Positions 40,240 through 48,419 of a stretch of 64,000 bases of DNA are shown here, piece by piece. Source of the stretch: REEP01 sp964517265. GTDB lineage: Bacteria; Pseudomonadota; Alphaproteobacteria; Rhodospirillales; Defluviicoccaceae. Below the pieces are notes generated by a model, which was given only the letters and a program-made list of their open reading frames with translations, was not told where the DNA came from and did no database searches. The stretch spans positions 1-64,000 of the forward strand of contig CAZFBS010000013.1 of assembly GCA_964517265.1 (NCBI GenBank). The letters run 5' to 3'. The position numbers and the translations under genes were made by a program. The stretch's first letter is position 1. The number at the start of each line of letters is the position of its first letter.

Positions 40240-40490
40240 TGCGTAACACCAACTATCCTTTGCGGGTGGCCGCCTCGATCATGGAAGAGGCAAGGAAGGC
40301 CGCCGCCCAAGATGGTGTTTCCCTCAACCAGTTCATCAGCACCGCGCTGGCGGAGAAGGTCTCGGCTCTCCGGGCCGAAGCGGTGCTGCGGGAACGCGCA
40401 CGGCGCGCAGATCGGCGCAAGTTCGACGAGGTCATTGCCCGGGCAGGCGGGACGCCACCCCGCGAGGGTGACGAACTGCCGGAGGCTTGA
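40239..40490 (+). CDS. probable antitoxin (ribbon-helix-helix type)
   Basis: An 83-residue protein with YPLRVAASIMEEARKAAAQDGVSLNQFISTALAEKV. This is the strand and two helices of a ribbon-helix-helix DNA-binding fold, as in CopG or the HicB C-terminus. The rest is a charged helix likely to cover the toxin. It overlaps the PIN gene by one base. It should repress the pair and neutralise the nuclease. Confidence 0.82.
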   Translation: MRNTNYPLRVAASIMEEARKAAAQDGVSLNQFISTALAEKVSALRAEAVLRERARRADRRKFDEVIARAGGTPPREGDELPEA

Positions 40491-40568
40491 TCGGCCCACA
40501 AAATCCTATGGCGCCTGGGCCTTGGGGAGGATTCCACCCTCATAATCCTTGATGATGGACTACCGGCT

Positions 40569-41201
40569 TCAGCGTAGATGTTGGTAGAGCATGCCCACTG
40601 CAAATGCCAGCAGGATTGCTCCCGTGAGGCGTGCGATGAGGTGCTGGAGACGGGGACGGGACAGCCAGTCCCGGAGAGCGTGCGCCGCCAAGGCCAACGG
40701 CGCCTGCCATAGAACATTGATCACAATCAGAATTGCCGACAACGCCAGCAGTTGCGCGCTCACATCGCTGCGCCCGACGACAATGAAATTTGGATAGAGC
40801 GCGACAAACAGAAGAATGACCTTGGGATTGACAACGTTGGTCAAAACGGCGTCGCGGCAGGCTTTCCACACAGGCGTAGGCGTCCGGGAGGAATCGAGTT
40901 CAACCGCAAAAGCGGTCTTGGCGCGCAATCCCCCAATTCCCAGCCAACCCAGATAAACAGCCCCTGCGAAGGCGAGTGCACGAAACAAGACCGGCGAGGC
41001 GGCAATCACCGCCGAGATGCCCGCGAGGGCAAGAAGGGTGTGAAAAACCAGCCCGATCTGCACTCCGAGTACGGCAGCAAGCGCGGCATGATGACCAGAG
41101 GTCAGTCCATAGCGGACAATCAACAGAGTATCCGGACCGGGCGCCATTACGATCGCCAGCGCAGTCAGCGAGAAAGCCACCAACGTCGTCGAATCGGGCA
41201 T
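40569..41201 (-). CDS. LysE-family amino-acid exporter
   Basis: A 210-residue membrane protein with about six hydrophobic helices. The family signature is at the N-terminus (APGPDTLLIVRYGLTSG), and VVNPKVILLFVALYPNF follows in the middle. LysE/RhtB proteins export amino acids or related compounds; the substrate cannot be told. It is convergent with the antitoxin gene. Confidence 0.92.
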   Translation of the reverse strand: MPDSTTLVAFSLTALAIVMAPGPDTLLIVRYGLTSGHHAALAAVLGVQIGLVFHTLLALAGISAVIAASPVLFRALAFAGAVYLGWLGIGGLRAKTAFAVELDSSRTPTPVWKACRDAVLTNVVNPKVILLFVALYPNFIVVGRSDVSAQLLALSAILIVINVLWQAPLALAAHALRDWLSRPRLQHLIARLTGAILLAFAVGMLYQHLR

Positions 41202-41353
41202 CGCCGGCGCGTTTTACTCGCTATTGTCCTGCACCCGAGGTCCACACGGAGAACTCGGGAATAAGCTTATCCCCCGCGATATCGTAGAAAAGGCCAGACG
41301 CGCAGGAGAAAGATAAGGTTACGTGCAGCGATACTTTCGAGCCCGCCGCTATG
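41202..41353. other. short intergenic region
   Basis: 152 bases between the LysE gene and the 57-residue gene upstream of it on the minus strand; no site recognised. Confidence 0.4.
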
Positions 41354-41527
41354 CTACGTTCCCGGGTTGAACGACGGCGGATCGCTTGCCGGAAAGGATT
41401 CCTCGCTCGCCTCGTCGACAACCCCCTGACGGTCCCGATCTTTCTCGATCTCTTCTTTTTGCTCCCGCCGTTTGGCCATCTCTTCATTCTGCTGCTTCTG
41501 CTTCTCGCCGCCAGCCTCATTGCTCAT
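41354..41527 (-). CDS. 57-residue SFPASDPP-type small stress protein
   Basis: A short gene reading MSNEAGGEKQKQQNEEM at the start and ending DEASEESFPASDPPSFNPGT. The Lys/Glu/Gln-rich first half should be helical or disordered. The C-terminal SFPASDPPS is a widespread signature of small alphaproteobacterial proteins, often found among stress genes. Its function is unknown. It lies 109 bases downstream of the NADH dehydrogenase gene on the same strand, so it could share that gene's stress promoter. Confidence 0.75.
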   Translation of the reverse strand: MSNEAGGEKQKQQNEEMAKRREQKEEIEKDRDRQGVVDEASEESFPASDPPSFNPGT

Positions 41528-41636
41528 GTCGATATTCCCGTTGTCAGCGTTGCAGGGTCCACATGGGGGCTTATCAATTGAGACATCAAAGTCAAGAATT
41601 CAATCGCTGAATTTTCAAGGATGCGCTAACCCCAGA

Positions 41637-42965
41637 TCAGGGTGCAGCCTCCCGGGCATGCTCTCGTGCCGCCTCTGCTTTGGGGGGGGCATCGATACCA
41701 CCGGTGATCAGCCGCGCTCCCGGCCGATACGTGACATATTCCCAGAACCAGTTGAGAAGGACGCGGGCGCGATTGCGAAAGCCGATCAGGTACCAGACGT
41801 GAACCATGGCCCAGACGAGCCATCCAAGGCGGCCCTTTATGTGCACGCGGCGCAAATCACCAACCGCATACGTATAGCCAAGCGTAGCCATGGTCCCCCA
41901 ATCCACATACTGAAACTCTGCAGGTGATGCCGTACCAGCCGCTTCAGCGAGAACACGGCGCGCGACAAACCTGCCCTGCTGCTTGGCGACGGCGGCAAGG
42001 CCGGGATAGGGCTGGCCGTTCCGATTGAGGGCGACTGCGGTATCTCCGATCACGTAGATGTTGTTTGTATCAGGCACGAGAAGATCCTTGCCCACCTTGA
42101 CCCGGCCCTTCTTGTCCGCCTCCACCTTCAGCCATTGCGCCGCGGGGGTGGCCTTGACGCCAGCGCTCCAGATGACGTTGGCGGCAACGAAGCGCTCGCC
42201 ACTGGCGACGCAGTACTCTTCATTGATATCCTCCACCTTGGTGCCTACCCGCACGCTGACCCCCATCCGCTCCAGCCTGGAGTGCGCATAACGAGCCAAG
42301 TCCTCAGGAAAACCGGGCAGTACCTGATCCATCGCCTCGATCAGGATGATGGAAACCTGGCGGAGATCGAGATGGCGATAGTCTTCCGCAAGGACACCTC
42401 TTGTGATCTCGGCGATGGCTCCGGCCATCTCCACGCCCGTGGGCCCGGCGCCGATCAGCACGAAGGTCATCAACCGCCGCTTACGGTCCTCGTCCTCTTC
42501 CCGATCGGCCTCCTCAAGGGCAGAGAGGATCCGGTGACGCAGTGCGGTTGCTTCTTCGAGCGACTTCAGCCCCCACGCGACATCACGCCACCGCTCGTTG
42601 CCGAAGTAGCTGGTCTCCGCGCCAGTAGCGATGACCAGGACGTCGAACGGAATACGCTGGTGCTCGGTCACCACTTCTCGACGGTCCCTGTCGACGTCGA
42701 CAACCTTGTCCATCAGCACATCGACATTGCGGTAACCACGCGCCAATCCTCGCACGGGAATGGCTATATCGGGCGCTGCCAATGCTGCGGTGGCGACTTG
42801 GTAAAGCAGCGGCTGGAACAAATGGTGGTTGCGCCGATCAACCCATCGGACGTGCGCCGAACTGTTGCCCAACTCCTGCACACAGGCCAAGCCGCCGAAT
42901 CCGGCGCCCAGCACGACCACCTTCGGCCCTGATCCTTCGCTCGCTCGACGCGAAAATATGTTCAA
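41637..42965 (-). CDS. ndh: type II NADH:quinone dehydrogenase
   Basis: A 442-residue flavoprotein that passes electrons from NADH to quinone without pumping protons. Two nucleotide loops are seen: VLGAGFGGLA (FAD) and LIGAGPTGVEMAG (NADH). NHHLFQPLLYQVA and IYVIGDTA are also typical. A C-terminal hydrophobic segment (VWAMVHVWYLIGF) gives membrane attachment. The start is put at TTG 42965, because an EcfG-type promoter lies at 43026-43051, inside the longer frame that begins at GTG 43058. Confidence 0.88.
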   Translation of the reverse strand: MNIFSRRASEGSGPKVVVLGAGFGGLACVQELGNSSAHVRWVDRRNHHLFQPLLYQVATAALAAPDIAIPVRGLARGYRNVDVLMDKVVDVDRDRREVVTEHQRIPFDVLVIATGAETSYFGNERWRDVAWGLKSLEEATALRHRILSALEEADREEDEDRKRRLMTFVLIGAGPTGVEMAGAIAEITRGVLAEDYRHLDLRQVSIILIEAMDQVLPGFPEDLARYAHSRLERMGVSVRVGTKVEDINEEYCVASGERFVAANVIWSAGVKATPAAQWLKVEADKKGRVKVGKDLLVPDTNNIYVIGDTAVALNRNGQPYPGLAAVAKQQGRFVARRVLAEAAGTASPAEFQYVDWGTMATLGYTYAVGDLRRVHIKGRLGWLVWAMVHVWYLIGFRNRARVLLNWFWEYVTYRPGARLITGGIDAPPKAEAAREHAREAAP

Positions 42966-43025
42966 TGCGGGCACCCTTTTTTGCGGACCTGGTGATCCGG
43001 CCTCGGTTCCACGAGTTAGCCTGTC

Positions 43026-43051
43026 AACGTCGCAGGCAACTTTGCGGTTCC
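43026..43051 (-). promoter_or_regulatory. EcfG-type general-stress promoter for ndh
   Basis: On the minus strand GGAAC (43051-43047), 17 bases, then CGTT (43029-43026). This is an exact match to the consensus of the alphaproteobacterial general-stress sigma factor EcfG. It lies 60 bases before the proposed ndh start. Confidence 0.7.
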
Positions 43052-43073
43052 TTCGCACCGCCGCAAAAACCCC

Positions 43074-43098
43074 GGAACTTCTACAATTGGGTGCTGTT
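43074..43098 (+). promoter_or_regulatory. EcfG-type promoter for the first ferritin-like gene
   Basis: GGAAC (43074-43078), 16 bases, then TGTT (43095-43098), 46 bases before the ATG. It is divergent from the ndh promoter only 22 bases away. Confidence 0.65.
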
Positions 43099-43144
43099 TG
43101 GTCCCATACGGGATCAACAATGAAACCGGATAGGAGTGAGGGAC

Positions 43145-43594
43145 ATGGTCAGGACGACGAGACCTGATGCGGATGTTGTTGATATGCTGAATGACCTCAT
43201 ACAGATCGAGTATGGCGCTATTCATGCTTACGAAGCAGCAATCGGCCGCATCGACAACAGCGAGCACCAGCGCCAACTCACCGCATTCAAGGACAATCAC
43301 GAACGGCATACGCGGGAACTGGACCACGTGGTGCGTGAATTGCACGCAAAACCCGTGAACGGCGCCCTCATCCGGTCCGTAGTGACGGCCGAGGAAATCG
43401 CAATTACCGACATGATGAATGATGACGCCGTGCTCAAGTCGATTAAGAGCAACGAGGATGATGCCCGTAGAGCCTATGAGCGCGCGGCCGGCCGGAGCGA
43501 TTTGCCGCCAGCCGTGGTTTCCGTGGTTCATGCCGCTCTGGGTGATGAGCGTCAGCATCGCGACTGGATCGAGAAAGCAATCGCTGCGGCTTGA
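43145..43594 (+). CDS. ferritin-like protein, copy 1
   Basis: A 149-residue, all-helical protein of the PA2169/DUF2383-like ferritin group. Potential metal ligands recur in four-helix positions: IEYGAIHAYE, HERHTRELDHV, NEDDARRAYERA and GDERQHRDWIE. Its partner at 44014 has the same length. The start is ATG 43145, with AGGAG eight bases upstream. It may store or detoxify iron or act as a stress protein; no such activity is proved for the group. It is the plus-strand gene of a divergent stress-controlled pair. Confidence 0.8.
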   Translation: MVRTTRPDADVVDMLNDLIQIEYGAIHAYEAAIGRIDNSEHQRQLTAFKDNHERHTRELDHVVRELHAKPVNGALIRSVVTAEEIAITDMMNDDAVLKSIKSNEDDARRAYERAAGRSDLPPAVVSVVHAALGDERQHRDWIEKAIAAA

Positions 43595-43944
43595 TCGCGC
43601 TGGCAAAGGCGTTGCAATCGAACACCCAAGATGGATGATGGACGCATTATCCGGATGATGGTTGCCGGGAACCAACGCTACCGTCTTGCGCGACAAGCAG
43701 AGGTCAACCAAGAAGAAAGATCACGAGGGCCGGCTTTAACTTCAGGCCACGCGCTACAGAAAGAACAGCGAGCGATAGGTGCCGCGGATTGCGGTTGCCT
43801 TGGTTCTTTGGTAATGGCGGCTTCCTCACTTTGGCGACGACGTTCCGGAGGGGGTTTGCGCATCTGGCACCGATAAGAATAAAGACGATCTGTCCCTGCT
43901 TGGGATCCTTCTCCTGCTCGTAATCTGCCTTCCTGCGAGCGCAA
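43595..43944. other. intergenic region between ferritin-like copies
   Basis: 350 bases with no convincing gene. An 81-codon frame at 43631 lacks any ribosome site or recognisable segment and is not called. Confidence 0.4.
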
Positions 43945-43969
43945 GGAACTTCTGCTCCTCGAAGCCGTT
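43945..43969 (+). promoter_or_regulatory. EcfG-type promoter for the second ferritin-like gene
   Basis: GGAAC (43945-43949), 16 bases, then CGTT (43966-43969) followed by T. This is an exact match to the consensus, 44 bases before the ATG. The sequence GGAACTTCT is shared with the promoter of copy 1. Confidence 0.75.
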
Positions 43970-44013
43970 TGAATGGTCAACAGTTTCCATTCATAGAACA
44001 GGAGCCAGGATCC

Positions 44014-44463
44014 ATGGTAACCACCGCCGGAACCGCCGCGGACGTCGTCGATATGCTGAACGATTTGATCCAGCTTGATTACGACGCGGTTCAAGCTTAC
44101 GAAGCGGCGATCAACCGTATCGACGATGACGAACACCGGCGCCAACTCAGTGCATTCAGGGACGATCACGTACGGCACACCGAGGAGTTGAGCCGCGTTG
44201 TCCGTGGGCTCGGCGGCGAGCCCGCCACCAGCGCAAGCATGAAGCAGGTTCTGACCGTCGGCAAAGTCGCCTTTGCCGATATGATGGGTGCTCACGCTGT
44301 TCTCCAAGCAATGAAAACCAACGAGGATGACACCAATACCGCCTATGAGCGCGCGACCGGTCGAAGCGATTTGCCACCCGCAGCGATTCCCGTAATTCAA
44401 TCCGCTCTGAGTGACGAGCGCCGGCACCGCGACTGGATCGAAAAGGTCATTGCCACATCGTAA
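44014..44463 (+). CDS. ferritin-like protein, copy 2
   Basis: A 149-residue paralogue of the protein at 43145, with the same helical order and near-identical ends (ADVVDMLNDLIQ and ALSDERRHRDWIEK). The start is ATG 44014 after AGGAG; the longer frame begins inside the leader. The metal-ligand pattern is kept except that the first helix reads LDYDAVQAYE. A tandem duplication with a duplicated promoter is the simplest reading. Confidence 0.8.
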   Translation: MVTTAGTAADVVDMLNDLIQLDYDAVQAYEAAINRIDDDEHRRQLSAFRDDHVRHTEELSRVVRGLGGEPATSASMKQVLTVGKVAFADMMGAHAVLQAMKTNEDDTNTAYERATGRSDLPPAAIPVIQSALSDERRHRDWIEKVIATS

Positions 44464-44934
44464 ACACCACTATGGCGATTCCCGTGTTCAAGTGCCCGGA
44501 CTCGGTGAGAACCTCTCTCTGGCGATTTTCCACAAAGGTAAAGAGGGGGTCGATCGGGTGCGGGAACGCGGTATGCCGCTGAAAGAGCACTGGGAGAAGA
44601 TGGGGGGTGAATGCTGCGCTGAGCCTGTTGGCGATCATCATGCTTATAGCTTCCGGCTCACTGCGGAAGAGGTAGGATTTTTCACCCCTTCATCCCCGCG
44701 AAAGGTCAGCCGGCGGCCCACGCCGAAAAAGCCGGACTCGCAAGGAAGCGAGCGCGTCAGTGCCACACGCGATCATAACGGCCTCGAATCAGGCCGACTT
44801 TCTCAATGTTCAAGTGCTTCTTGCGATTACCGTGGCGACGGCTTAGAAGGTCCCCCCTAAAGCCGTACGGAATCAGAAGCTGGCGATACGATTGAAACAA
44901 GAATGTCTGCAACCTGACATCAAGCGTCAACAAG
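44464..44934. other. intergenic region
   Basis: About 470 bases in which frames on both strands are short and lack ribosome sites. It may hold decayed sequence. A 150-codon frame beginning inside the ferritin gene at 44411 is not credited. Confidence 0.35.
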
Positions 44935-45327
44935 ATGCGGGCACGTTGGGAAGACTGGGATGCCAGCGGAGTATGGGCGAGACGAAGCTTGGTGACGACG
45001 ATGCATGGTACGAACATAGCGATAGGAGAGGGTCCTAGCGGATCACCATCCCACGCTTTGGCTTATGATATTGGCCTCGAAAGCGCACTTGGCGGTTCTC
45101 TTTCGCTGGAAAGACAGGACGTCAGGAGCAGAACGGGTGCTGCCGGAGCCGAAGCATCCGAGGACACCGTCATCTCCAGAATTCCCTATCCGACGATGGA
45201 TCAGGTTTCCTGTTCTGTCGCAATCCAGCGGATGCAATGGCTGCGGCACCTGCCGGCACCGCGCACCGCGGCTGAACAGCAAATTTATCGGCAGATCCGC
45301 GCGCTTGGCTGGAGCGCCCCCCGATGA
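44935..45327 (+). CDS. possible hypothetical protein
   Basis: A 130-codon frame, starting inside a region with no other support. Its C-terminal third (SVAIQRMQWLRHLPAPRTAAEQQIYRQIRALGW) looks protein-like and helical, the N-terminal part less so. It ends 55 bases before the CgeB-like glycosyltransferase start. No family was recognised, and a shorter start within the frame is possible. Confidence 0.22.
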   Translation: MRARWEDWDASGVWARRSLVTTMHGTNIAIGEGPSGSPSHALAYDIGLESALGGSLSLERQDVRSRTGAAGAEASEDTVISRIPYPTMDQVSCSVAIQRMQWLRHLPAPRTAAEQQIYRQIRALGWSAPR

Positions 45328-45382
45328 ACCGGAAAGAAGCGTTAACGAAACGGACGCATAGCGGCGGGAGACCCTGAGCCCC

Positions 45383-46534
45383 GTGCGTTTCGTCTTCTTT
45401 ACTCACTCGCTCGTCTCATGCTGGAATCACGGCAACGCTCACTTCTTGCGAGGTGTGGTGCGAGCCCTGCAGGCGCAGGGTCACGAGACACGTGTGTTCG
45501 AGCCGGCCGATGGCTGGAGCCGCCAGAACCTGATCATGGAGGCCGGGGAAGGAATTATCGCGCGGTTCTATGACCGGTTTCCGGAGTTGAGGTCGGAGAT
45601 TTGTCATTGGGATCGCTTCGATTTGGAGCGGGCTCTGGATGGTGCCGATGTCGTGTTGGTCCATGAGTGGAACGAGCCCTGGCTCGTCAGTGCGCTGAGC
45701 CGGCATCGGGCAGCTGGCGGCCGCTACCTTCTGTTCTTTCACGACACCCATCACCGCGCCATCACCGCGCCGCACGAGATGGCGCAGTTCTTCCTTGATG
45801 GCTTCGATGGCGCGCTCGTGTTCGGCGAAGCGTTACGCGAGATCTACCTCAAGAGGGGTTGGACCCGGCAGGTATGGACGTGGCATGAGGCGGCCGATAC
45901 CGCGCTGTTCCGGCCGCTGCCGGATACTCCCCGAGACGGTGATCTGATCTGGATCGGCAACTGGGGCGATGAGGAGCGGACCGAGGAGCTTGCTGAATTT
46001 CTGCTTACGCCGGTGCGGCAACTGAGGCGGAAGCTGGGACTGCGGGCAGTGATCCATGGTGTGCGTTATCCGCAGGCGGCACTGGCGGCGATCGAGCAGG
46101 CGGGTGCCCGTTATCGCGGCTGGATTGCCAACGACGCCGTGCCACAGGCCTTTGCCGCCCACCGGGTGACCGTGCACGTGCCGCGGCGCCCCTATGCGTC
46201 CACGCTGCCGGGGATTCCCACCATCCGGGTGTTCGAAGCATTGGCATGCGGGATCCCGCTTGTGTCCGCACCATGGAGCGACAGTGAAGGACTTTTCCGG
46301 GTGGGACAGGACTTCTTGATAGCGAAAACCGGCTCGCGAATGACGGCGCTGGTTGCGGATGTGCTCCAGGATGACGCGATGGCGGCAGAATTGGCGAGCA
46401 ACGGATTGGAGACTATTCGCCGGCGCCATACCTGCGCTCATCGAGCGGAGGAGCTTCTCGCCATTTGCGCCTCTTGCAGAGGCGCCAAGCTCTCTTTGGA
46501 GAGGCAGGCTCCTTCTCAGCAAGCGGCTCAATAA
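45383..46534 (+). CDS. CgeB-like glycosyltransferase
   Basis: A 383-residue GT-B-fold enzyme. The N-terminal half opens with VFFTHSLVSCWNHGNAHFLRGVVRALQAQGH and contains VVLVHEWNEPWLV; the donor-side half has IWIGNWGDEER and TIRVFEALACGIPLVSAPW. The same layout is seen in the proteins at 52979 and 54067. The start is GTG 45383 after GGGAG. It is separated from the six-gene operon by two small genes, but it is clearly related and may belong to the same pathway. Confidence 0.85.
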   Translation: MRFVFFTHSLVSCWNHGNAHFLRGVVRALQAQGHETRVFEPADGWSRQNLIMEAGEGIIARFYDRFPELRSEICHWDRFDLERALDGADVVLVHEWNEPWLVSALSRHRAAGGRYLLFFHDTHHRAITAPHEMAQFFLDGFDGALVFGEALREIYLKRGWTRQVWTWHEAADTALFRPLPDTPRDGDLIWIGNWGDEERTEELAEFLLTPVRQLRRKLGLRAVIHGVRYPQAALAAIEQAGARYRGWIANDAVPQAFAAHRVTVHVPRRPYASTLPGIPTIRVFEALACGIPLVSAPWSDSEGLFRVGQDFLIAKTGSRMTALVADVLQDDAMAAELASNGLETIRRRHTCAHRAEELLAICASCRGAKLSLERQAPSQQAAQ

Positions 46535-46565
46535 GTTGAGAATGAGGGAGTCAGGAACAACGCCG

Positions 46566-46796
46566 ATGCCCTACGAGCGCAATGCCGATCTCCCCGACAA
46601 CGTCAGAGACGCCCTGCCAAAGCACGCTCAGGACATTTATCGCGAGGCCTTCAACAGCGCCTGGGACCAATATGCCGATCCTGAAGAGCGCAGAGGCGAT
46701 GCCTCGCGTGAGCAGACTGCGCACAAGGTTGCATGGGCGGCGGTCAAGCAGGTTTATGAAAAGACGGACGAAGGCTGGACCCGCAGCAAGGCGTGA
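46566..46796 (+). CDS. ChaB family protein
   Basis: A 76-residue ChaB-domain protein. It begins MPYERNADLPDNVRDALPKH and contains YREAFNSAWDQY and AWAAVKQVYEK, all typical. ChaB proteins were first linked to cation transport regulation, but the role is uncertain; in many alphaproteobacteria they occur among stress genes. It starts 31 bases after the glycosyltransferase stop and ends 21 bases from the convergent small gene. Confidence 0.9.
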   Translation: MPYERNADLPDNVRDALPKHAQDIYREAFNSAWDQYADPEERRGDASREQTAHKVAWAAVKQVYEKTDEGWTRSKA

Positions 46797-46817
46797 CGGT
46801 CTCCCCGCCCCCTCTCG

Positions 46818-47105
46818 CTACCTCTTGACGAACTTAAAGAAGCGGCTCGTTCCGCCGTCTTTCGTTTTGTCCTGGTACAGGAACGCCAGCTTCTTTTCTT
46901 CAAACTTGTCGAAAAACTCCTCCCAGCTGATGTCCTCAAGCCCTTCCGGCCCATCGCCTTCCGACGTACTGGAAAAAGCGATCCGGATAAGACCAACCTC
47001 ATCGCCTTCATGAGTTTGGGCGACCGCGGCAGGACGTCCCTCGCGCACTTCAACCCACCTGCGGATCGTGTCATGGTCGGTTGTTTTCTGCGATTCATGT
47101 TGCAT
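46818..47105 (-). CDS. small conserved hypothetical protein
   Basis: A 95-residue protein starting MQHESQKTTDHDTIRRWVE and containing LEDISWEEFFDKFEEKKLAFLYQD. I know this pattern from small proteins that are often wrongly labelled as 1,4-alpha-glucan branching enzyme; nothing enzymatic is present. The start is ATG 47105. A near-EcfG motif lies upstream on the same strand. Confidence 0.75.
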   Translation of the reverse strand: MQHESQKTTDHDTIRRWVEVREGRPAAVAQTHEGDEVGLIRIAFSSTSEGDGPEGLEDISWEEFFDKFEEKKLAFLYQDKTKDGGTSRFFKFVKR

Positions 47106-47198
47106 GGAGTCGCTCCACCAAAAAACGCGGCGCATTTCTAGACGAAACGGACAATTCTGTCCTTGAGTGGCCGCTATTGCATCATTACCCCAGGAAAA

Positions 47199-47222
47199 AA
47201 CAGGACGTTAGGTTCGGGTTCC
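47199..47222 (-). promoter_or_regulatory. possible EcfG-like promoter with short spacer
   Basis: On the minus strand GGAAC (47222-47218), 15 bases, then TGTT (47202-47199). The spacer is one base shorter than the consensus. It lies about 95 bases before the small conserved gene. Confidence 0.35.
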
Positions 47223-47249
47223 ACAGCAGCAGCAAGATTTTTCGGAACC

Positions 47250-48419
47250 ATGACACGCCGGAAAGCGTTGTCGGGGGGAAGAAGATCCAACCGGACGAGG
47301 CAGATCTTGCACATTCTGATCACCGGAGGGGCCGGCTTCATCGGCTCACATATCACCGACGAACTTGTCGATCACGGACACAGCGTTCGTATTCTCGATA
47401 ATCTTGATCCGCAGGTCCACGGAACGGAACGTCGTCTGCCGCCCGATCTCAACTCCGCGGCCAAGGTCGTTATTGGCGATGTACGCGATCGAGCAAAAGT
47501 GATGGACGCGTTGGAGGGGATCGACGCCGTTATTCATCTGGCCGCGAAAGTCGGTGTTGGCCAGAGCATGTACGAAATCGATGGTTACACCGACGCCAAC
47601 GAACGGGGAACCGCCGTCCTGCTCGAGGCGCTCGCCAAGAGACGGGTGCGCAAACTGATCGTGGCCTCCTCAATGAGTGTCTATGGCGAAGGCTTGATGC
47701 AGGACGAGCAGGGCCGGCTGATCGAGACCAGCGGACGCACCGAGGCCCAGTTGAAGCAAGGAGATTGGGAACTTCGGGCGCCCAACAACCAGCCCCTGAA
47801 ACCACTTCCAACCCCGGAGACCAAGCACCCGCAGCTTAACTCGATCTACGCGCTGAACAAGTTTGCTCAGGAGCGTATGTGCCTTTTGATGGGCCGCGCT
47901 TATGGCATCGATACGGTGGCGTTGCGCCTGTTCAATGTCTATGGGCCAAGGCAAGCCTTGTCCAACCCCTACACAGGCGTGATCGCCATCTTCGCCTCGC
48001 GGCTGCTCAATGGTCGCCCCCCGCTTGTTTTTGAAGACGGCCAGCAGCGCCGAGACTTTGTCCACGTCGCGGACGTTGCCCGCGCCTTCCGATTGGCGCT
48101 GGAGAGCGAAGAAGCCGCGGGATACGTTCTCAACATCGCGAGCGGGCAAAACGTATCGATCCGCCAGATCGCCCAGCGGCTGGCAGAGGCTATGGAACGG
48201 CCGCAGATCGCGCCTCGGATCACCGCCCGGTTCCGCGTTGGCGACATCCGCCACTGTTTTGCCGATACCAGCCTCGCCCAGCGAGTCCTGGGGTTTGAGG
48301 CGCGGGTCTCGCTTGAGGAGGGTCTGCGCGATCTTCTTCCCTGGCTAGCCGAACAGGTCGCGGTTGATCGAAGCGAGGATGCCATCGACGAACTTGCGCG
48401 GCGGGGGCTGGTGGCATGA
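47250..48419 (+). CDS. NAD-dependent sugar epimerase/dehydratase
   Basis: A 389-residue extended SDR, first of the six-gene operon. The NAD loop is ITGGAGFIGSH, the catalytic Ser lies in SSMSVYGEG, and Y and K in YALNKFAQE. It is of the UDP-glucose 4-epimerase type; the precise sugar is unknown. The ATG 47250 lacks a clear ribosome site. TTG 47307, just before the Rossmann strand and after GAGG, is an alternative. The stop overlaps the next start by 4 bases (ATGA). Confidence 0.85.
   Translation: MTRRKALSGGRRSNRTRQILHILITGGAGFIGSHITDELVDHGHSVRILDNLDPQVHGTERRLPPDLNSAAKVVIGDVRDRAKVMDALEGIDAVIHLAAKVGVGQSMYEIDGYTDANERGTAVLLEALAKRRVRKLIVASSMSVYGEGLMQDEQGRLIETSGRTEAQLKQGDWELRAPNNQPLKPLPTPETKHPQLNSIYALNKFAQERMCLLMGRAYGIDTVALRLFNVYGPRQALSNPYTGVIAIFASRLLNGRPPLVFEDGQQRRDFVHVADVARAFRLALESEEAAGYVLNIASGQNVSIRQIAQRLAEAMERPQIAPRITARFRVGDIRHCFADTSLAQRVLGFEARVSLEEGLRDLLPWLAEQVAVDRSEDAIDELARRGLVA

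Noticed and set aside
43631..43876. 81-codon frame between the ferritin-like genes
   Set aside because: No ribosome site and no protein-like pattern; it lies in an otherwise non-coding stretch.
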